This document shows, one piece after another, positions 50,867-60,405 of a DNA stretch of 64,000 nt. The translations under genes and the position numbers were made by a program. The stretch spans positions 286,965 to 350,964 of the forward strand of contig JH720354.1 in NCBI GenBank assembly GCA_000231825.2. The letters are read 5' to 3'. The stretch is from Tetrahymena elliotti 4EA (lineage: Eukaryota; Ciliophora; Oligohymenophorea; Hymenostomatida; Tetrahymenidae). The notes beneath the pieces were generated by a model. The model was not told the DNA's origin. It did no database searches and saw only the letters and a program-made list of their open reading frames with translations. The stretch's first letter is position 1; each line of letters starts with the position of its first letter.

Positions 50867-51467
50867 CAAGTTAAAGCTGTAGTGAATAGGCTTCGACTAA
50901 TTTTGACAATTGCATGGAGTATTTCTAAAAATTGATAGATATGGATCAAAAATATGTGTACAATTAAAAGCATTAGTTTATTTAGAATTTGAAATAATAA
51001 GAAAATAATCTTAAAAATTCAAATATAAAAGATTTTGTTTTTAATATTTCTTGAATTTATGAGGAGGTTTAGAGTTAAATCAAAAATAATAGCTAAAAGA
51101 ATAGCTTAAATCAGTTTTAGGAATTAAAGTTGAAAAGGGAGAAACAAAATTCAATATTTCAAATAGTCTTACATGTGAAAAAAAATTCTTAAATCTTATG
51201 CTCAATCTTAGACCAGATATAAATAATGATTAGCTAAAATTTTGTGAGTTAAGATTTGAAGAAATTTGTAATCGCAAAGGCTTAAGCTGCATACAAAGTT
51301 CATTTTTTTGAATGGTGGCATTTGATTTGCTAACCGATTACTTTGGAATAAAAAAGGTTGACTTAAAAAATATTACTTAAACTACTCAATAAATTTTGGA
51401 TTCAAAAAGTGCAATTTCAGAATCGACAATAAAAAAGCTATATAAAAAGATTTAAAACACGTAATGA
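50867..51467 (+). pseudogene. Truncated TFIIB-like pseudogene (tandem paralogue)
   Basis: Aligns throughout with 52755-53350 of the next gene, at roughly three-quarters base identity by eye. It lacks the zinc-ribbon half and has no ATG at the start of the match. In the shared frame, TGA codons interrupt at 51052-51054, with a frame change around it, and at 51309-51311, where the paralogue has TGT. The rest still reads as protein (FCELRFEEICNRKGLSCIQS, DYFGIKKVDLKNITQTTQQI, ESTIKKLYKKI). It is the older, decayed member of a tandem pair. Confidence 0.75.
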
Positions 51468-52381
51468 TTGAATAATAGTTTACTTAGTAAAAGATTAGAC
51501 AAAGTAATATAAAATTTTAATAAGATAAAATCAATCAAAAGCATAATGTATCTATTTATATTTGTTTGAAGTATACTTGTATTAGATATTAATTTTATTA
51601 AATATTAATAGAATCTTTTATTTTAATTTTATATCTATAATTGGTTAATCAATCTCACAACTAAATTCAACTTTTTTTTGAAGATTTATTTGTTTGCAAA
51701 ATAAAAATAGTAGGAATAAATTTTATAAAATTATTTTCCAAATTTTAGCTCAATATTTAAAAAAAATAACAAAAGTTGTTTTTAATTACTAAATTGAATA
51801 ATATCAAAATTTATTAAGTTTAATGATATATAAAAAAAATGAGCTAAGCTGCTTAATTAATTCTACTTTTAATAATAAATAAATTAATTTAATATTATAT
51901 CAATATTTACAATATTTAAGATATTTTGTACAAACAAGATTAAAAAAATACTTTTATCGAATTAATAAATTAAAAAACTATTTTATGATTTTTGAGATGA
52001 TTTTTATTTTGGTAAAAGATTTGTCTATTCTCTTCTCTTATGCGTCTACTAGAATTCTACTATTTACTAATAAAAGCTTTTATTTAGATATTATTAGGAA
52101 TGAATCTTTCTGACAATCTAGTTAATAAATTAAATAAAACTATTTTATGATATTTTGAGCTAATTTTATTTTATTTTTATTAAAGATTTATCTATTTCCT
52201 TCCTTAATTAAAATTGTGCTAGTTACTAATAAAAGCTTTTATTAAACTATAATTAGAAATTAATATTTTGAACAGTCTTTAAATAGTTCTTTTCACCCTT
52301 TAATAAAATAATAATTAATTCATCAAAACAAATCTTACCAAATCTTTCTTCAAAACTTTTACAAAAAATATCAAAAAAAAA
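51468..52381. other. Spacer between TFIIB-like copies, with direct repeat
   Basis: About 900 bp. The only structure seen is the direct repeat at 51961-52265, just upstream of the second TFIIB-like gene. Confidence 0.6.
51961..52265. repeat. Tandem direct repeat, two copies of about 145 bp
   Basis: 51961-52105 and 52121-52265 share the same order of landmarks: TTAATAAATTAAA, ACTATTTTATGAT, AAAGATTT(G/A)TCTATT, TTACTAATAAAAGCTTTTAT and a final TA-rich tail, with small indels. Identity is about three-quarters by eye. It lies directly upstream of the TFIIB-like gene, so it could include duplicated promoter sequence. Confidence 0.75.
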
Positions 52382-53381
52382 ATGGTAATTATTCATCATA
52401 ATTAATTATATAAATTATGATTATAAATCAGTATATAAACTTGGATTTTTATTTTTTGTTTTTCTAATCCATTTTAATTTCATAGAACTACCAAGATAGC
52501 GCTCAATTAGAATGCGAAAAATGTAACTCAATTATTTGGGATGTCAACAAGTAGGGAAACCAGACTTGTAAAAATTGTGGTTTCATCTCATCATTGGGTT
52601 ATATTACTTACGAAAACGAAGTTTTTGATAATCTCGAAGATGATAAACCAAAATAGAGCAGCGTTATTTACTCTGATGGTCAATTATTTATCCTGATGGT
52701 CAATTATTTATCAAAAACGTCTATGTTGATTACTCATCAAAAAAATCTAATTCAAGTTAAAGCTGCAATGAATAGGCTTTGACTCATTTTGATAAATGCA
52801 TGAAAGTGTTCCAAGACTTTTTTTAAATGGATAGAAAAGATGTGTACATCTAAAAACAAGATTTCATTTAGATTTTGAAAGAATAAGAAGATAATCTTAA
52901 AAAGTCAAATATAAAAGATTTTATATTTCATTACTTCTTAAATTCTTTGAGTAGTATTGAGTTAAATCAGTAAGGACAGCTAAAGGAATAGCTCAAATCA
53001 ATTTTAGGAATTAAAATTCAAACGGAAAAAAGAGTATTCAATCTATCAAATGGTCTTACATGTGATGAGAAATTCTAAAAGCTTATGCTCAATCTTAAAC
53101 CTGATATTACAGATGATTAGCTAGTATTTTGTGAGTTAAGATTAGAAGAAATTCGTAATCACAAGGACATAAGCTGCAAACAAAATTCACTTTTTTGTTT
53201 AGTTGCATTTGATTTGTTAAGCAATTACTTTGGTGTAAAAAAGGTTGACTTAAAAAAGATTTCATAAACTACTCAGTAAGTTTTGGACACAAAATGTGCT
53301 GCAATTACAGAATCTACCATAAAAAAGCTCTACAAAAAGATCGAAAATAAATAATTTAAAAAAAGTGAATTTAATATATGA
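52382..53381 (+). pseudogene. TFIIB-like factor with zinc ribbon, frameshifted by a 20-bp tandem duplication
   Basis: The ATG (52382-52384) stands alone as a 3-nt coding exon, followed at once by intron 52385-52485. Exon 2 begins NYQDSAQLECEKCNSIIWDV and continues NKQGNQTCKNCGFISSLGY, a C-x2-C/C-x2-C zinc ribbon of the TFIIB kind. After the N-terminal part, the unit CTGATGGTCAATTATTTATC occurs twice in a row (52673-52692, 52693-52712). As 20 is not a multiple of 3, the reading frame shifts and ends after about 90 codons. Beyond the duplication the original frame is open for about 220 codons to TGA 53379-53381, with cyclin-fold-like text near the end (SLFCLVAFDLLSNYFGVKKV, then ITESTIKKLYKKIE). 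TFIIB-family proteins recruit RNA polymerase to promoters; which polymerase is not clear. Confidence 0.75.
52673..52712. repeat. Perfect 20-bp tandem duplication
   Basis: Two adjacent identical 20-mers. It is the cause of the frame break in the TFIIB-like gene; the decayed paralogue does not extend far enough upstream to show the single-copy state. Confidence 0.95.
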
Positions 53382-54734
53382 GTATATTGGTAGACGTACC
53401 ATTTTATGATTAAATAAAAATTCAATAAATTAGTAAAACTGTAATGTGTCTATTATTTTATTTGAAGTAAGTGTATTAAAAATAATTCATTATTTTAATA
53501 ACTCTTAATAGACGCTTTTAATATTAACTTTTTTTATTTAATTGATTGATAAAATCAAGAAATTCAGCTTTTTTAATAAATATTTTTTTAAGAGAAAATA
53601 AAAATACTTTGTATATTTTAATTACATTCAATTTTTCTAAACTTAGTTCTTTTTTCAGTATAAAAAAAGACATGTTTTATTAAGAAGGGGTTTTTATTTT
53701 AGATTTTATAAAACGTAATTTAAAAATTTTTACTACCTACCCTAAAGTCTATTTTAATTGATATTATGATATTTACTTCTCATCTTAATAACGCTAAAAT
53801 ATTGATCTTTTCATTTTATATATTTAAATAAAGAAAGAATATCACTTTTTAATTTTTTCATATTTTTTTTCATTGGTTATTAATAGTTTACACTTATAAT
53901 ACTTAATCAAATTTTTAGCCATAAAAATATTTGGCTACTTTAAAACATGAACCTCTTTGATATTAAGTAACGTCAGTTATTAAAAAGTGAAGTTACTTTA
54001 TTATATCTACTTGACAAGTAATCCATTATTTATTTTATTTTTATTTTGTATTTCATTATTTTTCTTCTACTCGAAGTTTTGTTTTAATTATCCAATTATC
54101 AGAATTCTTTTATAAGGTATTTAAACATCAAAAGTATTTATTTTTAGGCATTTATTTAAGTTTCTGAATATTATTCTTTATTGCATCATTATTCTTCTTC
54201 ACAATCAATCATACACAAATATTTGCTTTCTAAAACAATTCATTTTGGGAAAATGCTAAAAAATAACATTTTTAACATAAGAATATAAAAAGAAATGGAA
54301 AAATAAATAATAAATATCTTAGATATGAATGAATTAATGTTATTGATAAAAATATTAAGATTAATAAAACAAAGAAGTTTAGCTTATTTTTAAGTTAAAG
54401 CATTATTCAACAAAATACTTAAAATAAATTTATTTAAACAATATTTTCTTTGGGGAGTTTGGTAAGGATTAAGGTAAATGTAAAAATTAAACAAATTAAT
54501 GACAAATTTTAATTAGATTTTATTTAAACTTATTTCTTTTAAAAAAATTTTGATTTTTGTTTGTGTTTAATAATTAATTCAAAATATGATATTAAAATTA
54601 AGTGGATTGAATAACATTAATTTCTAACTTTTATTAATTAGTCCAAATTTATTTTTATGATAAGAAAGAAGATCAACAAAGAAATAATACATGTATAGAT
54701 TTAGAAGTTACAATTGCTTATATATTTTTATAAA
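53382..54734. other. Intergenic region
   Basis: About 1.35 kb of A/T-rich sequence after the TFIIB-like gene and before the convergent His-rich gene. I see no gene or clear repeat. Confidence 0.6.
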
Positions 54735-55118
54735 TCAATCATCACATCCACCTCCATAATCATTGTTGCCGCAATCATCATTTCCACCTCCATAATCATT
54801 ATCATTGTTACCACAATCGTTACCTCCACCCCAATTACCATTATCATTGTCATTATTATTATGATGGTGGTGATGATTATCATCATCATTGTTATGATGG
54901 TGGTGGTGATGATGATCATCATCACTGTTATGGTGGTGGTGGTGATGGTGGTGGTGATCATCATTATTATGGTGGTGATGATGGTGGTGGTGGTGGTGGT
55001 CACTATTACTATTGCTATCAACATTATGATTAATACCATAATGACCATGGTTTACATGATTATTATTATTGTTTTTATATGATCCTTACTATTTATCTAA
55101 ACAACAGCAACTTCCCAT
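54735..55118 (-). CDS. Histidine-rich, dually acylated small protein, 127 aa
   Basis: Exactly 128 codons from ATG 55118 to TGA 54735-54737. It starts MGSCCCLDKQQGSYKNNNNN: Gly2 for myristoylation, with Cys4-6 for palmitoylation, a classic dual-acyl membrane anchor. The middle has four histidine blocks of 10, 9, 7 and 5 residues separated by Asn/Asp (NNDD, NSDDD, NNDDDN), about 35 His in all. The C-terminal 45 residues are Gly/Asn/Asp-rich with three Cys (GGGNDCGNNDNDYGGG, then NDDCGNNDYGGGCDD). The codons are C-rich because His is CAC/CAT, so base use differs from all neighbours. It probably binds metal (zinc, nickel or copper) at the inner face of a membrane; that is inference, no family is recognised. 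Confidence 0.85.
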
Positions 55119-56485
55119 TATAACTTAAATTTCTAATCTACTTTATTTGATTTAAAATATCTACTTTTTATATAAATATTGTTTTTAGTATCAAATTATT
55201 TTGAATATAAATAATTTATTATTCGGCTGTTAATTAAACCACTTGAAGAGAAAAATCCAACCTGATCAGCTAAGAGATAAGGTAGCTATTTTTAGATACA
55301 AAATATATTAACAAAATGATATTTAAGGTAAATTATTATTAGTTGAATAAAAGAATCTTAAATTATTTCTGATGAAAGTTGAAGGATCAATCATATTTAA
55401 TAGGATTCAATTAAGCTATTTTCTTATTTTTATATCCACAATCCCCAAATACTTTTTTAAAGTTAAAAATGACTAATTGAAAATAGATATTTTTAGAAAT
55501 AAATATTTAAATTTTGAACTATTAATAGAAATATAAAATAAAAAATATGTAATGTCTCACAATTAAAATTTAAATTTAAAAATACTATTAATCTTCATTG
55601 ATTATCTTAAATCTTACTCCCTTCCCAAAAATTAAGAAAATTTACTCAAAGCATGTTAGATTTAATATTCCATATTTAATAAATAACAGGGCAGATATTC
55701 ACCATATTTGGTTCAATGTGGATACCTATTATGCATTGACCACAAATTTTAATTAGCAAAATTTAATGAATTTTACTTTCTTAAGAAAGGCGCATGTTTA
55801 AAGTAGCCTTATTAATCTTGCTTGATATTTATTTAGAAATTAGAACTTATATAAATAAATACTTTAATATTTTGTAATAAAAATATCGTTTATTATGTGG
55901 TCTTCCTAGAAATAGATATAGAAAACCTAAATAGGTTAAAAAAAGTATTGAAAATAGTAAATAAAAAAGGGATCACAGGGTATTGCACCCCTTAAATAGC
56001 AAATTTTACTTTTAAAAAATGAACAAACAATAAAAAAAATGTGTTTTATTATTCTTGAATATATTTTTAGATTAGTTTAAGGAAGAAAGTAAGTAAGTAA
56101 ATAATTAATTAATGATTTTTTTTTTGTTTTAGATATTCTTTTAAATCCTTCTAAACAATTCTACTGAGTTTATCGAATAAACAAATTTTAGTTTTTTATT
56201 CTGGAAACACTCCAATTGATTTTAAATATGAGGAAAAAATAAAGTAAAATATTTTAACAGCTGAAAATATACTATTTAATTTTATTAGCAAAAATAAGAA
56301 ATTTTCTAAATTATAATATAGAAATAAACTTTTGTTTATAATTTAATTTTTAAGGTGATGACATAATAAACAAAAGAAGATTTACAATAAAAAAAATTAA
56401 ATTGGATAATTTTCATTTTACATTAATTTTGTTCAGCTAAAAATTAATTCATTTTTATGCATTAAGATCTTAATCTTTCATTAAT
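55119..56485. other. Intergenic region between two Gly/Cys-rich genes
   Basis: About 1.4 kb upstream of the His-rich gene. I see no gene. A short stem (AAGGG ... CCCTT) lies near 55976-56000. A GTAAGTAAGTAA run lies near 56088. Confidence 0.55.
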
Positions 56486-56778
56486 TCAACCTCCTCCATA
56501 ATCACCACCACTACAGTCACCACCTCCACCATCATAGCCACATCTCCATAACCACTTCTTCTACCACTACTTAGAGGATAATAATATTGAAAATAGCAAA
56601 TTCCGTCTATGACTTTTGCCTTACAACTGTCATATTTCACACCATCTACAACAATAACTTCATAATAATATTCAAGTTCAGATTCTTCTTCTTAATCCTC
56701 TTCATTATTTTGTTAATTTTCTCGTTTTTCAGAAGATCTATTAAAAGCACACCCTCCCACAAAATGACGTACTTATAA
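56486..56778 (-). pseudogene. Gly/Cys-rich protein related in style to the His-rich gene; probable 1-nt frameshift, start not found
   Basis: The minus strand reads VGGCAFNRSSEKRENQQNNE, an acidic stretch, then ELEYYYEVIVVDGVKYDSCK and IDGICYFQYYYPLSSGRRSG. One base out of frame follows CGYDGGGGDCSGGDYGGG and TGA at 56486-56488. That C-terminus closely echoes the neighbour's end (NDYGGGNDDCGNNDYGGG). One missing base at GGAGATGTGG (near 56545) would explain the shift. Without it the frame runs on as Val-rich text. There is no ATG in frame at the 5' end, so the first exon is missing or upstream. It may be a paralogue, a broken gene or a sequencing error. Confidence 0.5.
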
Positions 56779-57790
56779 AGTTTATATCTAATAATATAAA
56801 TTTTTTTATTATGAATGTTTTATAAATTTTTTAAGGCCCAAATCTAATTATAAAATTTTAATAATTATCTTTGATTGTAAAAAAGTTAGTTCGTAAGCTG
56901 TTTCGTAAACAAAATTCTAAAATAATAATTTTCTATGCTAATATAATAGATAATTTAAAAGTTTGATCAAAAATAGTAATTAAATTTTAAAAATTTGCCT
57001 TTCAAATTATTACATTTAGAAATTAAAACCACTATGCATAGTAATTACTTAGATATTAGCATAATTTAAGTCTTCATTAAAATATAGTTAATTAATTGTT
57101 TAATTAGGTTGTTTGTGATGGGGATTATGAAAATAGAAATAATTTTATTAAACAAATGATCGATAAATCATGTTGATTCGAATTTTACTCTTTGTTAAAA
57201 AATATTTTAGCAATTACTAGACAGCACTTATAAATTTTAACTTCCATTCTTTTAAAATATTCACATTTTTCAAATAAATTTTATTATTAAAATGGAATTA
57301 AAACTTCATTTTTTTAAAAAAATATTTATAGAACCCTCCAAAAAACAAGAGTTTTTACTTTTTTTAATTCTAAGATTCGCACTATTATGTCAACATATTT
57401 AATATTTAAAGCAATTAAGCATGTATATTTATTAGCATGATATTCTTAATCATTTGAAATCTCTTTGGTAATTTATTTTAGACTACTTATTAGGTTTATT
57501 TTTTAATTTACAAATTTGTAACACTTTTTTTTTTGATAACACCTATTTTAGACAATATACTTACATTCATACTTTTGGTATTAATTATTTGTTTCCTAAA
57601 AAATAAAGAACAATATAACAAAATAAATAACCTTTTGATAACTTTATGTATATTACTAAGATATATATTTTGAAATATCTACATAAATTGTAATGAAATA
57701 AAGTGAGATGAATAGATTGGAGAGTGAGAAATATTAGAATTCTACAAATACACAAAAAATATGAAAATAATATAATTTAGGTTTTGGGTT
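56779..57790. other. Intergenic region
   Basis: About 1 kb between the Gly/Cys-rich frame and the ADP/ATP carrier stop. No gene is recognised. A missing first exon of the Gly/Cys-rich gene could lie here. Confidence 0.55.
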
Positions 57791-58956
57791 TCAGAATTTG
57801 AGAGAGTAATTTCTGATTTCATCATAAAGAACTAAGCAAATAGAAGAACCAAAGCTACGGAAAATATTTGAAGCATTACCAGCAAAGAAAGAACTAACAC
57901 CTTATTTTTAATACATTTGAATAGCACAGTCTATAGAGTTTTTATATAACTTTTCTCCTCTAGCACTTTGCATCATCATTTTTCTTTTAACTGTATCAGT
58001 AGGATATGCAATTGTTTCACTATAAATTACTACTGCTTATGCAAAGAAGAATTTATAAATAAGGTTGTCTTTGTGTTTTTCTTTGAGTAAGATTTATTTA
58101 CCAGCATCGTAAGTACCAAAATAAAGTCCTCTGTAAACAAATATACCAAACAAGCAAATACCAAAACCTCTATACAAACCAGCGATACCATCAGATTTAT
58201 ATACCTTCATAAGGCAATCTTTAATTCCTTAGAATTATCTTTCACCTTTACTTCTTCCTATATCTACACCAAGTCTAGTTCTTGCAAAATCAAGAGGGTA
58301 AACAAAGCAAATGGTAGCACTTCCAGCCATTCCACCAGCTAATAAAGATCCCCAAAAGAATTTTCTAGGCTCAGTCTTAGGGTTATAAGGATTGAATAGT
58401 TTATTAAATCTCTCTTTAAAAGAAAAGTTCAGGGCTTAAGTAGGAAAATATCTAATATTTTATAAAGTAGAATTCATTAATACACATTTTATTTCACTTT
58501 TTAATCCATAATATGATATAAATCTATCTGTAATTGCTTTGATAATTCTTAAAAGAATATTTAAAAATACTTGAATAATATTAATGACAATATTTTCAAT
58601 ATTATTTGACTATATTTGATTTCCAAATTTATTTATTCAAATGATCAACTATAATATTTAAATTTCACTAGATTTACATTATATTGAACATTTTAAATAA
58701 ATTACCTAATAATATTGACACCGTTACCTCTCCAGAGAGATAAAGGACCCTCTTCCTTGAAGCATCTGACAAAGCAATCTATGATACCTTTATATTATCT
58801 GCTAATTTTTTAGTTTTCGTTTTATGTTTACATCAATAATTTAACTCTTTCCATAGGAGCTGAAACAGTCTTAGCGATAGCTCCAGCAAATCCACCAGAA
58901 AGGAAATCAAGCATAAATCTTTTAAAATCGTTTTATTTGTTTGTTGTGCTAGACAT
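57791..58956 (-). CDS. Mitochondrial ADP/ATP carrier, 303 aa, two exons
   Basis: Exons 58956-58706 and 58451-57791 sum to 912 nt, 304 codons with TGA, joined across intron 58452-58705 in frame. The start is [20 protein letters not shown]. All three mitochondrial carrier repeats are there, each with its Px[DE]xx[KR] signature: [18 protein letters not shown] and [11 protein letters not shown]. The last is the RRRMMM signature of ADP/ATP carriers with conservative Lys changes. The protein swaps ADP for ATP across the inner mitochondrial membrane. The length is normal for the family. The ending is [11 protein letters not shown]. Confidence 0.95.
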
Positions 58957-60405
58957 TTTGAGATTGATTGAGAATTGTCTTAGTATTAAAGAAGTTATCT
59001 TAAAATAAAAATACTAAATAAATATTTTATCCTTTTAATTTAGAATTAAAAATTTTTTAATTTAGATATTATGATAATTATGTATATATTATTTGTATCA
59101 AAACAAATTAATACTAATGTTTGTTTAAATTTTAATTTTGTTTAAGATAGATACTTAAAGAGCCATAAATAAACTTTGATTCTACTGCTATCAAAATAGA
59201 ATTAGTTTTCTTTTATCAATCTAAGCTTTGTATCCATTTCATATTTTACCTTGTTCAATCAAATTTATTATAGAACTTAATTGAGAAAACTTAACTTAAA
59301 TTTATTTCACCTAAATCTTAGCAATTTATATATACTTAAATCCATCAGTTTATTTATTTTCAACTTCATTCTACACCATTTTTAAAGTAAATTTAGCTTT
59401 TTAAAAATTAAAAATTTTAACTGTAAAATCCTAAAAAGATAAAGATATTGTCAAAATATGAAATAGTCTACATAATATTTAAGTTAAATCAAATATGATT
59501 ATACTCTAATAAATTTTTAGTAAATCTAAAAAGTGGTAGGAGCTTAAATAAGTTTATTAAGTTTTCAAAACACATTTAAAGCAATTAATATTAAATCTTG
59601 ATCATGAATTACATATTATATTACTCGTTATTGAATAATCAATTAGAATCAAAGAATAATCCAATAAAATAAATTAACTTTTAAAAGCAATTAAGTTAAT
59701 TTTTCGTCACTTCTTTTTTATTCAAAAAATATGAAAATAATATCAAAAATAAATTATAAAGATTTTTTATTAGTTGAAGATTTAAAATAAAATAACAAAT
59801 AATTAATTATTTAATTTATGATTATGAAGAAAAAAATAGGCCCTGTTTAAAATTGACAAAAATAACTAAGTAAGCAAATAATATTATGCTTAATGAATAA
59901 TGGTTAGTTAGTGATTAGGCTAGACTATAAAGGTAAAATAATCAAATCAAAATTATTTTTTTAATTTCTTTTTATTTTGAATTTTTGCTATTCCATTTTT
60001 AAGTTTAAATAGAATGAAGAAAAAAATTGCCTTTTTTAATTAATTAACATAAATGAGTAAAAAACTAATAACATGCAAATTTATTTAAAAGTAATGATTA
60101 ACCAAAAAATAATGAGAAATGAATTGTTTTGCTTATCCCGTTAATTATTTGAAATAATTAATAATTCATAATAAATCAAAGATTTCTAATGAAATACAAA
60201 ATAGATACTTTGAATTTTCACATTTAATTGAATCATCTCAAATATAAATGAGAGAATAGTTTATTTGTTCTTCATTACAATTTAATAAAATTTGAAGAAA
60301 TATATATAATCTGAATTATTAAAAATAATTTAACTGCAAAATTTAACTAAATATTAATAGATAGAAAGTATATAATTCACCGATATAAATATAAAATTCT
60401 TGAGG
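58957..60405. other. Divergent intergenic region
   Basis: About 1.45 kb that must hold promoters for the ADP/ATP carrier and the transmembrane protein. A/T-rich, with no gene, RNA or repeat recognised. Confidence 0.6.

Noticed and set aside
54714..55082. Plus-strand open frame of Ile, Val and Met across the His-rich gene
   Set aside because: It is the shadow of CAC/CAT and GGT codons on the other strand; the text is pure simple repeat with no features.
55970..56000. Short stem AAGGG...CCCTT as a possible small RNA
   Set aside because: Five base pairs only, with no other RNA feature.
58079..58102. 21-nt intron GTAAATAAATCTTACTCAAAG in the ADP/ATP carrier
   Set aside because: Reading straight through keeps frame and gives normal carrier text ([16 protein letters not shown]), so no intron is needed.
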